Source of the DNA: Scheffersomyces stipitis CBS 6054
Lineage: Eukaryota; Ascomycota; Pichiomycetes; Serinales; Debaryomycetaceae
Direction: 5' to 3'
Assembly (NCBI RefSeq): GCF_000209165.1
Contig: NC_009043.1
Location: 868,001 to 932,000, forward strand
DNA: 64,000 nt
In this document: positions 56,899 to 64,000 of the stretch, one piece after another
How the letters are laid out: each line of letters opens with the position of its first letter
Position numbering within the stretch: position 1 is the stretch's first letter
The notes under the pieces: model-generated
What the model saw: only the letters and a program-made list of their open reading frames with translations
The model's database searches: none
Told to the model about the DNA's origin: nothing
Program-made: the position numbers and the translations under genes

Positions 56899-57673
56899 TG
56901 TAATAAATAGGGGGACTTAGAGACAGTTAAGCACAATAGTCTTCACTTGAGCTGAAAATGAGTCCAAAGAAACTGAGATGAAGAGATGTAAATACCCTAA
57001 AATGGGGTTGGTTTTCTCGTCTTTTTATTTCTGAAAATTATTATCGCAGCCACGGCCGTACAGTTATTATTTCGCAGTGAAGAATGTAAAATCTAAAAAA
57101 ATAATATTGCGCTATGAACCACTCTATAGCCGTAGCCAAATCACAAGATCATCTTAGAAGCCAGTAGAAGCACATCGGATTCCAGAGGAGTTACAAAGTG
57201 CAGATAAGGATTTATCTTGCCACTGTCCCCGCAATCAAGTCAGAGGAGGATCGGGCGGCTACTGAGAACCATCCCTAACATCCGCTACAGTGCGAAATAC
57301 CCCATGGACTAGAAGTTCGAGATTGTGGCCTTGAGGCTGGAGTACTGCGGCATGGATGCTATCCAAATTTGGTATTCTCGTCTTGATTACAGTGTTCCAA
57401 GTCAGGATGTTCGTAGTGGTTTCTATTAGCGAGCTGTTCAATTTAAGCCAAGTTAAGATAAACTTTAGAAGTGTCCTTAACGAAGAGCATATCGGAAATT
57501 TCTCATTCTGATTTCTCGTATCTGGCAAAAAATTTCACCAGTATACATTCACTTGATTTACATTTCGAACCAATCGATAACTGAAAAGTAATCCAACAAT
57601 TGCTGGGGTTTCAACTTCAAATAGCGAGTCAGCTTCCGTATCCAGTCTTGTATATACATAGTTCAATTCATCA
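56899..57673. other. Divergent region, YIM1-like / GNA1
   Basis: 775 bases with promoters for both flanking genes. A CCTAACA followed by CTACAG near 57274-57290 resembles a splice branch and acceptor, but no matching donor is evident. No gene called. Confidence 0.45.
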
Positions 57674-58129
57674 ATGGTAGTAACTTTGCCGGAAGGCTAC
57701 AGCTTTCGTGCTCTCGAGCTTCTGGACTACGCCAAATATATAGAAACCTTGAAGGTGTTGACCACAGTGGGAGAAATTTCTCTGGAATCATTTGCTGAAC
57801 TTTTCAACCATTGGAAGGAACATCCTCATATTTACCAGCCTCATGTCATAGCCAATACCGAGGGTTTAGTCGTGGCCACAGGAATGTTGTTGGTAGAAAG
57901 AAAATTGATCCATGAATGTGGAAAAGTAGGTCACATTGAAGATATCTCGGTTGCAGGCTCTGAACAAGGCAAGAAATTGGGTTTGTCCATGATCACCGGC
58001 TTGACTGAATTGGCCGAAAAACAAGGTTGCTACAAGGTCATCTTGGACTGTTCTCCACACAACGTTGGTTTCTACGAAAAGTGTGGCTACGCAAACAGTG
58101 GTGTAGAGATGGTCAAGAGATTCTCTTGA
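57674..58129 (+). CDS. GNA1: Glucosamine-6-phosphate N-acetyltransferase
   Basis: Transfers acetyl from acetyl-CoA to glucosamine-6-phosphate, the second step towards UDP-GlcNAc for chitin, N-glycans and GPI anchors. The 151-aa GNAT protein (Saccharomyces 159) has ETLKVLTTVGEI at 29-40, RKLIHECGKVGHIEDI at about 75-90, the acetyl-CoA loop EQGKKLG, and the family ending LDCSPHNVGFYEKCGY...GVEMVKRF. A CTG at 57722-57724 (residue 17, before Asp-Tyr) sits where GNAT proteins often have Ser or Thr, supporting Ser decoding. It converges on SMX2 with 79 bp between. Confidence 0.96.
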   Translation: MVVTLPEGYSFRALELLDYAKYIETLKVLTTVGEISLESFAELFNHWKEHPHIYQPHVIANTEGLVVATGMLLVERKLIHECGKVGHIEDISVAGSEQGKKLGLSMITGLTELAEKQGCYKVILDCSPHNVGFYEKCGYANSGVEMVKRFS

Positions 58130-58208
58130 CAAAGTCATCAATAAAATGATTTATAGTTATTTATTCAATTATACATATTATACAATGTCAAATAGAACCA
58201 TATAGATT

Positions 58209-58709
58209 CTAGATCTTCTCGAGAGCCTAAATGTAGTGTTAGTATGAATACATCATTTCTGATATCATTTGAGTCATATACGTACCTCCAACGACACTAT
58301 CGAGTTTCCTCTCACGACCTAAAGTTGTTAGTAGTCTGCAAGAAATTCTTTCATGAATATCTTTCTAAATACATACAATTGTTCCTATGCTGACTTTTTC
58401 ACCGTTCTGTAACTCTTCAAGAGCGTCTGCTAATGTCACATTCAAGAACACCTACAGCATGTTAGTATTGGCATTTGGGCTTCTAATACGATTCTGTTGT
58501 GAAAACCAAATCTTAAAACATCAACTATACGTACATCGTATCCTCGCAATGTGCCAGTCACTTTTCTTGTACCATTTAGCTGTATCAGCAACTTCTTATC
58601 CATATACTATAGTAGGTTAGTAAGAGTTAAGTAAAATCGTTTGGAACTAGACAACGCAAAAACTTCCAAGAAAGCAACATACACTTTTCAATTCAGGAGC
58701 AGACACCAT
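58209..58709 (-). CDS. SMX2: Spliceosomal Sm protein G (five exons)
   Basis: SmG of the heptameric Sm ring on U1, U2, U4 and U5 snRNAs. Exons in coding order: 58709-58683, 58606-58535, 58451-58377, 58318-58286 and 58226-58209, giving 74 aa. The start MVSAPELKSYMDKK and the Sm2 box VVRGNSIVSLEALEKI are diagnostic of SmG; the Sm1 box includes LNGTRKVTGTLRGYD. The four introns (76, 83, 58 and 59 bp) all fall between codons. They start GTATGT, GTACGT, GTATGT and GTACGT, and each has a perfect TACTAAC (minus-strand sites at 58616-58622, 58461-58467, 58327-58333 and 58238-58244). The CTG at 58586-58588 (residue 16) aligns with a Ser in human SmG. Its promoter is shared with the kinetochore gene (261 bp). 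Confidence 0.93.
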
Positions 58710-58970
58710 TGTGACCACTATTATGCTATTTTAAATTAGATATGCTTGCTCTAGAGTGAAACTAGTAATGGATCTTCTTAACTAAGAAGAAATAGACATC
58801 GCGATATTCGCACTCAAAGTGAAAATCGCGCTTAATTCTACTGTTGATATTTCAGATCAAAAAAACAACCAGAATCATATACATTCCAGCTTTCTAAGAT
58901 TACATCCTAGCCTTCTTTTCTTCGCAGCAAAATATAAAGAAATGTTTATATAAAAGATATACCTATCATA

Positions 58971-60413
58971 ATGAGTAACATACGCGATATCACGTCGCTT
59001 TCAGACTTGTTGGCCACGTCTCCAAGCCAACCACTACATGAACCATCCAGCAATAAGAGCCCAGCATCCACTTTAAATCTTGCAGCACTGATATTAGTGA
59101 AGAAGACAGCAGAAGACTCAACTCTGAACAATGATGCGGAAGAAGAGCTTGACGAAAGCGAAATAGGAGATCGTACTATAGTAAGCGATTCAACAGAAAC
59201 ACCACAAAAAGATAAAGTACTAGCAGAATCACAGTCCCAATCGATATCTCGAAATACTACAGAAAGTCAACTTCCACAACAATTGACCCCAGAAATTGTT
59301 AATACTGATAACATAGAGACTCTGGAACAAAGCACAAGCGTTGAATTAAGCAACGTAGAAATTTTACTCCTGAAACAAAGTGAAAAGATATCTCTACAAG
59401 ATGAACTCAAGGACAAGGTGCGACAGTGTTCAGATTTAAAGGCCACTGTGGAAGATTTGAGAGCAAGAATAAAGTACTTGAAAGAACAGAAACGTAGAAA
59501 GGACAACAAGCGCACTTTGGAATTGTTGTTGGAAGAGAACAATAATGACTACAACGAAGGACGAGTTCATCAGGATGAAACTCAGACTATGTTGAATGAA
59601 GAAGATGACGAAGATTACATTCTCAAAAACTTGAATGTGCTCCCTTCTAATGACTGGGGTGAAAGATTGGACCAGATCCGAAGATTTGTTCCATACCTTG
59701 AACTTGACAATATAGGCACATCTAACTTCTATAGTACCAGCAACGAATTGCAGAGAGTCATACAGTTTGTCTTATTGTCTCCATTATTATTCAAGATTCC
59801 ATTCAAGCTAGTCATTAACGCTAGAGATGAGACCTTGACTGAAATCATTCTTCAAGATTCAAGTGCGTCAATAATAGAATCTCTGCCTCTAACTACTTTA
59901 AGCATGTTGTCAACCTCGCTTAAACATACAATTGTCAGAAACTATATACCCAAGAAAAAGATCAACTTAATAGTGTTTGGTCTTAGCTCGCTCTCTATGT
60001 TGATACACAGAAGAATATCGACCTTCTACAATCTTATGCGTACCTTCTCGTCGATATTACGAGATAGGAAGAAGTTTTCTTCATTATTACTGGAACAAGA
60101 ATTGCAGGATAACATCCAATTGTTTGCCATGTTGAAGTCGATTGACAATCTAGAGTTTCTAGTAGAGAAGAACAACATTCATTACGTTCTAAGGTTGACA
60201 TGGCAAGTCAAACTACAGAACAAAATCACTGCAGAATGTGCTACTGATTTGCGTTTGCATGTTTTTGTTATCGATGATGCTCACGACGACGAATTAGTTA
60301 AGAGTGCAGATGCATTATTCACAAAATTGATTAATGAATACGGGGTCATCAATTCATTCAAGATAGTCTTGGAGAATACCTTCAATATCACAGTAGATGA
60401 AAAAACAGATTAA
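58971..60413 (+). CDS. Probable kinetochore protein Ctf19 (CENP-P-like)
   Basis: 480 aa. The first 150 residues are Ser/Thr/Glu-rich and probably disordered. A coiled coil spans about 145-185 (QDELKDKVRQCSDLKATVEDL, Lys/Arg-rich end). After an acidic linker, the C-terminal 260 residues look like tandem RWD domains. From memory, the end of the protein (LFTKLINEYGVINSFKIVLENTF) and the preceding beta-strands resemble Ctf19, the COMA-complex subunit of the inner kinetochore. Mcm21/CENP-O, which has the same architecture, is the alternative. The Saccharomyces proteins are shorter (about 370 aa), mainly in the N-terminus. Divergence is high, so this is a tentative family call and no symbol is given. 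Confidence 0.6.
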   Translation: MSNIRDITSLSDLLATSPSQPLHEPSSNKSPASTLNLAALILVKKTAEDSTLNNDAEEELDESEIGDRTIVSDSTETPQKDKVLAESQSQSISRNTTESQLPQQLTPEIVNTDNIETLEQSTSVELSNVEILLLKQSEKISLQDELKDKVRQCSDLKATVEDLRARIKYLKEQKRRKDNKRTLELLLEENNNDYNEGRVHQDETQTMLNEEDDEDYILKNLNVLPSNDWGERLDQIRRFVPYLELDNIGTSNFYSTSNELQRVIQFVLLSPLLFKIPFKLVINARDETLTEIILQDSSASIIESLPLTTLSMLSTSLKHTIVRNYIPKKKINLIVFGLSSLSMLIHRRISTFYNLMRTFSSILRDRKKFSSLLLEQELQDNIQLFAMLKSIDNLEFLVEKNNIHYVLRLTWQVKLQNKITAECATDLRLHVFVIDDAHDDELVKSADALFTKLINEYGVINSFKIVLENTFNITVDEKTD

Positions 60414-60507
60414 AATTAAGTTTGTTTTTATGCATTGTCACTATTTAAGTGTAGCTCTATACATAGTTTTGATAGAAAAGATCTCTTTCTAGAGTCAATA
60501 GATGTTG

Positions 60508-62817
60508 TTAGAATGAAAAGTTAACGTTCTCATTTTCAAAATCAAACGAAATAGCATCTAGTTCACCTTGCCTCGTATGGTAGAACTGATTGCTCAAACG
60601 TTCGATGAACCATTCGTTACAGAACGTAGTCAACTGCAAAATGAAGATTGTTTTCTCGTTGGCTCTGTCGAAATCGTGAAGGGGCAAGTACTCGAACTTA
60701 TTATCGTCCTTCTTAGTCACTGCAGTTGAGTCATTGGCACCTGCATGAGCATTTGGTTGTTCAGCTTCATCATCAGCTTCTTTGGCAAGTTCATTAGCCT
60801 TGAGGGATTCCCCAAACTTCTGGTACAAGTAGCTTTCAAGTCCATTGATCAAATCGTAACGAATATCTTCCCATTCCATTCCAAGCAATTTATTCCCAAT
60901 GGACTTTTTGTATCGGAAATATCTATAGAGCCAGTTACCCAAAATGGTAGTCTTCTTGTTGAAGGAAGCAGTGCTGGCTTTGGAAGATGTACGCACTTGT
61001 CGCACCACTGGTCTCGACAGCTCTACGATGTGATGGTATGTATCTACAGCTACGTGATCATCGGGATGAGATGGTACTCTTGGAGACTGGCAATATTCCT
61101 TGATCAATTCGTCCACATCGTCAATTGGAAATTGAAGCACTTCGATATTGGACTTTAATTTGCTGTTCTGATGTTTCAAGAAATCACCAGTTCCGACCGT
61201 TTCGTCACTGTCATCCTTTTTCAGCTTCTCAACGGAGAATGTAATTACATTCTTTGCCAATGGTGAGGGTACTAACGTTTGATGTAATGCCAAGTTTCTT
61301 TTTCCTCTCTTTCTCTTAGTTGCATTTTCATCATTATATGGTCTTTTTCTTGTACTTTCGCCGTTTTCTGTTTTCAACTCATGGTCTTCATTTTCGTTAT
61401 CATCAGTAAATGACTCGTCCTCATTTTCCAACTTCTTAGCCTTGTTTCCTCTTTTAGGTGAATTGTTGTGTTCTTCATCATTGAGATATCTAATTCTGGT
61501 CTGTAACATCTTTTCAGAGTATTCTATTTCGAACTCTGTGTCTTTATCGAACTTGGCCAATTCATCTTCAGGAATAAGTTCCACAGGAGGAATAGTCTTT
61601 CCACCGAATGGGTTCTTTTCAAGCTGTTCTGGCGTAAAGTCTGTCTCCAAATAGGTGTATAACAACCAAAGCATCCGTTTGGCCCTGTTAGCAGGGTGTA
61701 TTTTTGAATTCAAAAAGAACTCAGAAAAATTATTGGACGCAGCGTCTGCCTCGAACATGGGAATTCCATGGGCATAGTTGCTGAGCAAGAAGATGATCTG
61801 GATGATGTTGGTGTTGGGCTTCTCTGCTGCTGGATGTTCCAATATTTCGTCTAGGTCTTTGGGTATATTCTCATCTTCACAAACAGCTTTCAATATAGAT
61901 TTCAATCTAGGAGTATCCTGAAGAGGCTTGGAACCACCAAATTGAGGGTCAGCTTGTAAGGAAGGAATAGAATGGTATGTTCTCAAGGTAGATCTCATTT
62001 CTGGAACAAAGTTGATGGTAGTATTCATACGGCCTGCGTTGACAAGTAAACAAACCTTGCTGACGGATTTTCCCAGTTCCTTATATCTGATCATTCTTTC
62101 TTTCAAGACTTTGGAGCATTTACTGGACTCCACTAAAGTACGAATATAGAGATCAGAAAACGGGATTTTGGCATCATTGTTGGCGTTGGTGACTTCACAA
62201 AACGGAAAGTTGTTGGTGAAGCAAGCAGTTTCGTCATCAAAGAGTGCCTTTAAAAAGTCGTATTGGATATCCTTTCTCCAGAAAGGCTCACCATCAGACT
62301 TTTTTAAATGTCTACATTTTGGTACAGTTGAGTTTGTGTACTTTCTCTTTTTTCTTTTACCGGAAGCTTTGGTCTCATCTCCATTACTCGTGGCAGTAGT
62401 TCCATTGGACACTGAAGTGGTCATGGAAGCGCCTGCAGTCGATGTGTTCACATCTGTTTCGTAATCTTCTTCTTCTTCTTCTGTTTGATTTGCATTAATC
62501 AAGTTGGAAATGGAGCTAGTCTTCACAGGAGGTTCTTCGTCTACCAAGGTCGATATGGAAAAAGGTTTGGAAGTCGCTGGAGTTGTTGAAAGTGACACAT
62601 TACTGCTTATAGGGAGAGGAGGAGGAGGATTAGACTCGCCAGAGGTAATATCAGCAATGGTAATAGGAGCTTTTACAACAACTGGAGCCGAGTCGGTACT
62701 ATTGACGTGAAGAGGCATTGCAGATGATCGTATGCTAGACGAGCTAGAACCATTGACAGGTTCTGGCACAACTGGCTTGGCTGGAGTATAAGTATCGTGG
62801 ATAGGATCGTAACTCAT
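60508..62817 (-). CDS. IES1: INO80 chromatin-remodelling complex subunit Ies1
   Basis: Fungal-specific subunit of the INO80 nucleosome remodeller. The 769-aa protein (Saccharomyces 692) has a Ser/Pro/Thr-rich disordered N-terminus of about 150 residues, a basic stretch KRKKRKY, and the conserved block CRHLKKSDGEPFWRKDIQYD at 168-187, which is the Ies1 signature. A helical core continues to about 470, followed by an acidic and basic linker with nuclear-localisation-like KRKRGKR. The conserved C-terminal domain runs from about 590 (TTILGNWLYRYFRYKK) to the end (NEWFIERLSNQFYHTRQGE). It converges with the upstream gene (94 bp between stops). Confidence 0.92.
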   Translation of the reverse strand: MSYDPIHDTYTPAKPVVPEPVNGSSSSSIRSSAMPLHVNSTDSAPVVVKAPITIADITSGESNPPPPLPISSNVSLSTTPATSKPFSISTLVDEEPPVKTSSISNLINANQTEEEEEDYETDVNTSTAGASMTTSVSNGTTATSNGDETKASGKRKKRKYTNSTVPKCRHLKKSDGEPFWRKDIQYDFLKALFDDETACFTNNFPFCEVTNANNDAKIPFSDLYIRTLVESSKCSKVLKERMIRYKELGKSVSKVCLLVNAGRMNTTINFVPEMRSTLRTYHSIPSLQADPQFGGSKPLQDTPRLKSILKAVCEDENIPKDLDEILEHPAAEKPNTNIIQIIFLLSNYAHGIPMFEADAASNNFSEFFLNSKIHPANRAKRMLWLLYTYLETDFTPEQLEKNPFGGKTIPPVELIPEDELAKFDKDTEFEIEYSEKMLQTRIRYLNDEEHNNSPKRGNKAKKLENEDESFTDDNENEDHELKTENGESTRKRPYNDENATKRKRGKRNLALHQTLVPSPLAKNVITFSVEKLKKDDSDETVGTGDFLKHQNSKLKSNIEVLQFPIDDVDELIKEYCQSPRVPSHPDDHVAVDTYHHIVELSRPVVRQVRTSSKASTASFNKKTTILGNWLYRYFRYKKSIGNKLLGMEWEDIRYDLINGLESYLYQKFGESLKANELAKEADDEAEQPNAHAGANDSTAVTKKDDNKFEYLPLHDFDRANEKTIFILQLTTFCNEWFIERLSNQFYHTRQGELDAISFDFENENVNFSF

Positions 62818-63762
62818 AGTACAATACGGTGTCTCAAGATAGTAATGATATTAATTTGATGTAATGATCATACAGTAATTTTGCAATAGAAGTATTATGC
62901 TGGAGCCTAACAATTGTTTCTAAACTTTATAGTTGCTCAGTTTTTTGTTGTACTCAATTGTTGTGATTTATTGAAATGCTGGACGTGAACTGAAAAATTC
63001 GACAATACAAATGCAGCTAGTGGATCAGGATCTGGTGCGAGATCTTGCTGATGTACTTTCTGGTTAGCGATAGAAAAATGGAAGATAGAAGTCGTCTCCA
63101 ATTCAGTTGGTCAATGTCAGTGTGGTCCGGACTTACGGACAATGCTTAATTCAACTCTGGGCAGATCTCGTGGAATGAAAATTATGGCACTGCGAACTTT
63201 GATATGCTGTAGCAATGTTGTAGCAATGTATGGCGATACTGGAAGTATATGGCAGTAAGGCTCTATATGGCTATAGTTAGTGTGGAGTACTTGACTGTCA
63301 GTTGTAGTTTACAAGTAATTGTGATGCAAAAAGAAAAGTTGTCCTATTTTCACTACGGCAATTTTTCCATGCTGACAATAAATGCGTGTCGTGAAATGGT
63401 TGGTGACAGACCCGTTTGTTGCACTGGTTGAGCATTTCTTGGATCGGCAGGTGGTGGTGGTGAAAAATTGCGACACCGCGACATCGGGCAGACAATTAGA
63501 TAGAGTTGATATCATGGGCAAAATGCACATGAATACGTTTGAATGATATGGTCAAGACGTATTCTTTAGTTTGTATACATCTGTATGTGAATAGAAGCTT
63601 ATATAAATAGTTTAACTGTTCTTGTTAAAAAAATCAGTAAATTCTGTTGATGCAACGTAGCAGTAATGGCTGCGAAAATGCACTCTTGATTTGTTTCTCT
63701 GCTAGTTTTTCTATACTACAAATACTTCTAGTTGCCCACCTATTGTCTATTTACAGTCTATA
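62818..63762. other. Intergenic region, IES1 promoter and 3' flank of the edge gene
   Basis: 945 bases. It contains an 11-bp unit, TGTAGCAATGT, twice in tandem (63208-63229). Short open frames here lack recognisable features. Confidence 0.5.
63208..63229. repeat. 11-bp tandem duplication
   Basis: TGTAGCAATGT repeated exactly twice without a gap in the region between IES1 and the edge gene. Confidence 0.8.
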
Positions 63763-64000
63763 CTAATCGTACCAAACCATTAAATTCTCAACGACGTTGC
63801 CCTGAAGAACCACCCTTCCGTCACTAGTCACATCGATAACAGATTGCTTTCCTGGTCCCGGTCTATGTGGCTCAAACGGAAGGGTCCATATTATCATCCC
63901 CGGTTTCACCTGGAGTCCGTTGATCTTTGTAATTCGTAAAACTACACCAATGTCTTTTCCAATAAAGCCTTTCGTATCCTTTGAAGAACTGCCGTCTGAC
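63763..64000 (-). CDS. C-terminal end of an unidentified protein (cut by window edge)
   Basis: A minus-strand reading frame enters from the right edge and stops at 63763-63765, giving the last 78 residues. It contains IGKDIGVVLRITKINGLQVK, a Pro-rich turn (EPHRPGPGKQSV) and an ending VVLQGNVVENLMVWYD. It has no stop for 78 codons, and alternating hydrophobic strand-like segments suggest a folded beta-rich domain. I do not recognise the family. The start and most of the gene lie beyond the window. Confidence 0.65.
   Translation of the reverse strand, partial: SDGSSSKDTKGFIGKDIGVVLRITKINGLQVKPGMIIWTLPFEPHRPGPGKQSVIDVTSDGRVVLQGNVVENLMVWYD

Noticed and set aside
57273..57292. Branch-point and acceptor-like signals before GNA1
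   Set aside because: No matching donor sequence in range and the GNA1 reading frame begins normally at 57674.

Overview
The window is nuclear DNA of a budding yeast (Saccharomycotina). It has compact single-exon genes, a few short introns with TACTAAC branch points, yeast housekeeping genes (COX4, RPS26, CDC55, COX13, RPS9, RPL21, STE11, GNA1, IES1) and AT-rich intergenic DNA. Several features point to the CUG-Ser ('CTG') clade, with something like Scheffersomyces the best guess. Ribosomal-protein promoters carry Tbf1-like palindromes next to Cbf1-like CACGTG boxes. The three ribosomal-protein genes contain no in-frame CTG. CTG codons in SMX2, GNA1 and an MNN4-like gene fall where relatives carry a polar residue, often Ser. 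CTG should therefore be read as Ser here. The species call is inference.

Layout. 0.2-7 kb: COX4 (-), RPS26 (+, with a 5'UTR intron), CDC55 (+) and COX13 (-), all housekeeping. 7.6-27.7 kb: an accessory-looking stretch bounded by two outward-facing MNN4/LicD-family genes. Inside it are a PEP-mutase/isocitrate-lyase-family lyase (+), a Leu3-type Zn2Cys6 regulator (-), a single-chain aconitase/isopropylmalate-isomerase-family enzyme (-) and a MmgE/PrpD-family enzyme (+). NTA1 (+) and the DUR3-like urea permease (-) follow. 28-36 kb: sparse; a 55-aa GPI-type secreted protein, then a Zn2Cys6 regulator followed by a DHA-type MFS exporter. 36-64 kb: dense housekeeping DNA with INO4 (one intron), DPH6, RPS9 and RPL21 (one intron each), COY1, a small orphan membrane protein, DCR2, STE11, an NNK1-like kinase, a YIM1-like reductase, GNA1, SMX2 (SmG, four introns), a CTF19-like kinetochore gene, IES1, and the C-terminal end of an unidentified gene at the right edge.

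Most interesting system. The four genes at 11964-19244 form a compact putative catabolic cluster. By family they could dehydrate or decarboxylate a tricarboxylate (MmgE/PrpD), add water to an unsaturated acid (aconitase fold) and cleave the product by retro-aldol/Claisen chemistry (isocitrate-lyase superfamily with an intact KRCGH loop), with a dedicated regulator beside them. This is the logic of the methylcitrate cycle. However, the synthase is missing, no protein has an obvious mitochondrial presequence, and the MmgE/PrpD member looks closer to cis-aconitate decarboxylase than to 2-methylcitrate dehydratase. The shared divergent promoter holds a CGG-type inverted repeat suited to a Zn2Cys6 dimer. 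Second in interest are the regulator/exporter pair at 31-36 kb, whose intergenic region carries nested CGG palindromes, and the intron-rich SmG gene. No tRNA, rRNA, CRISPR array or intact transposon was recognised.
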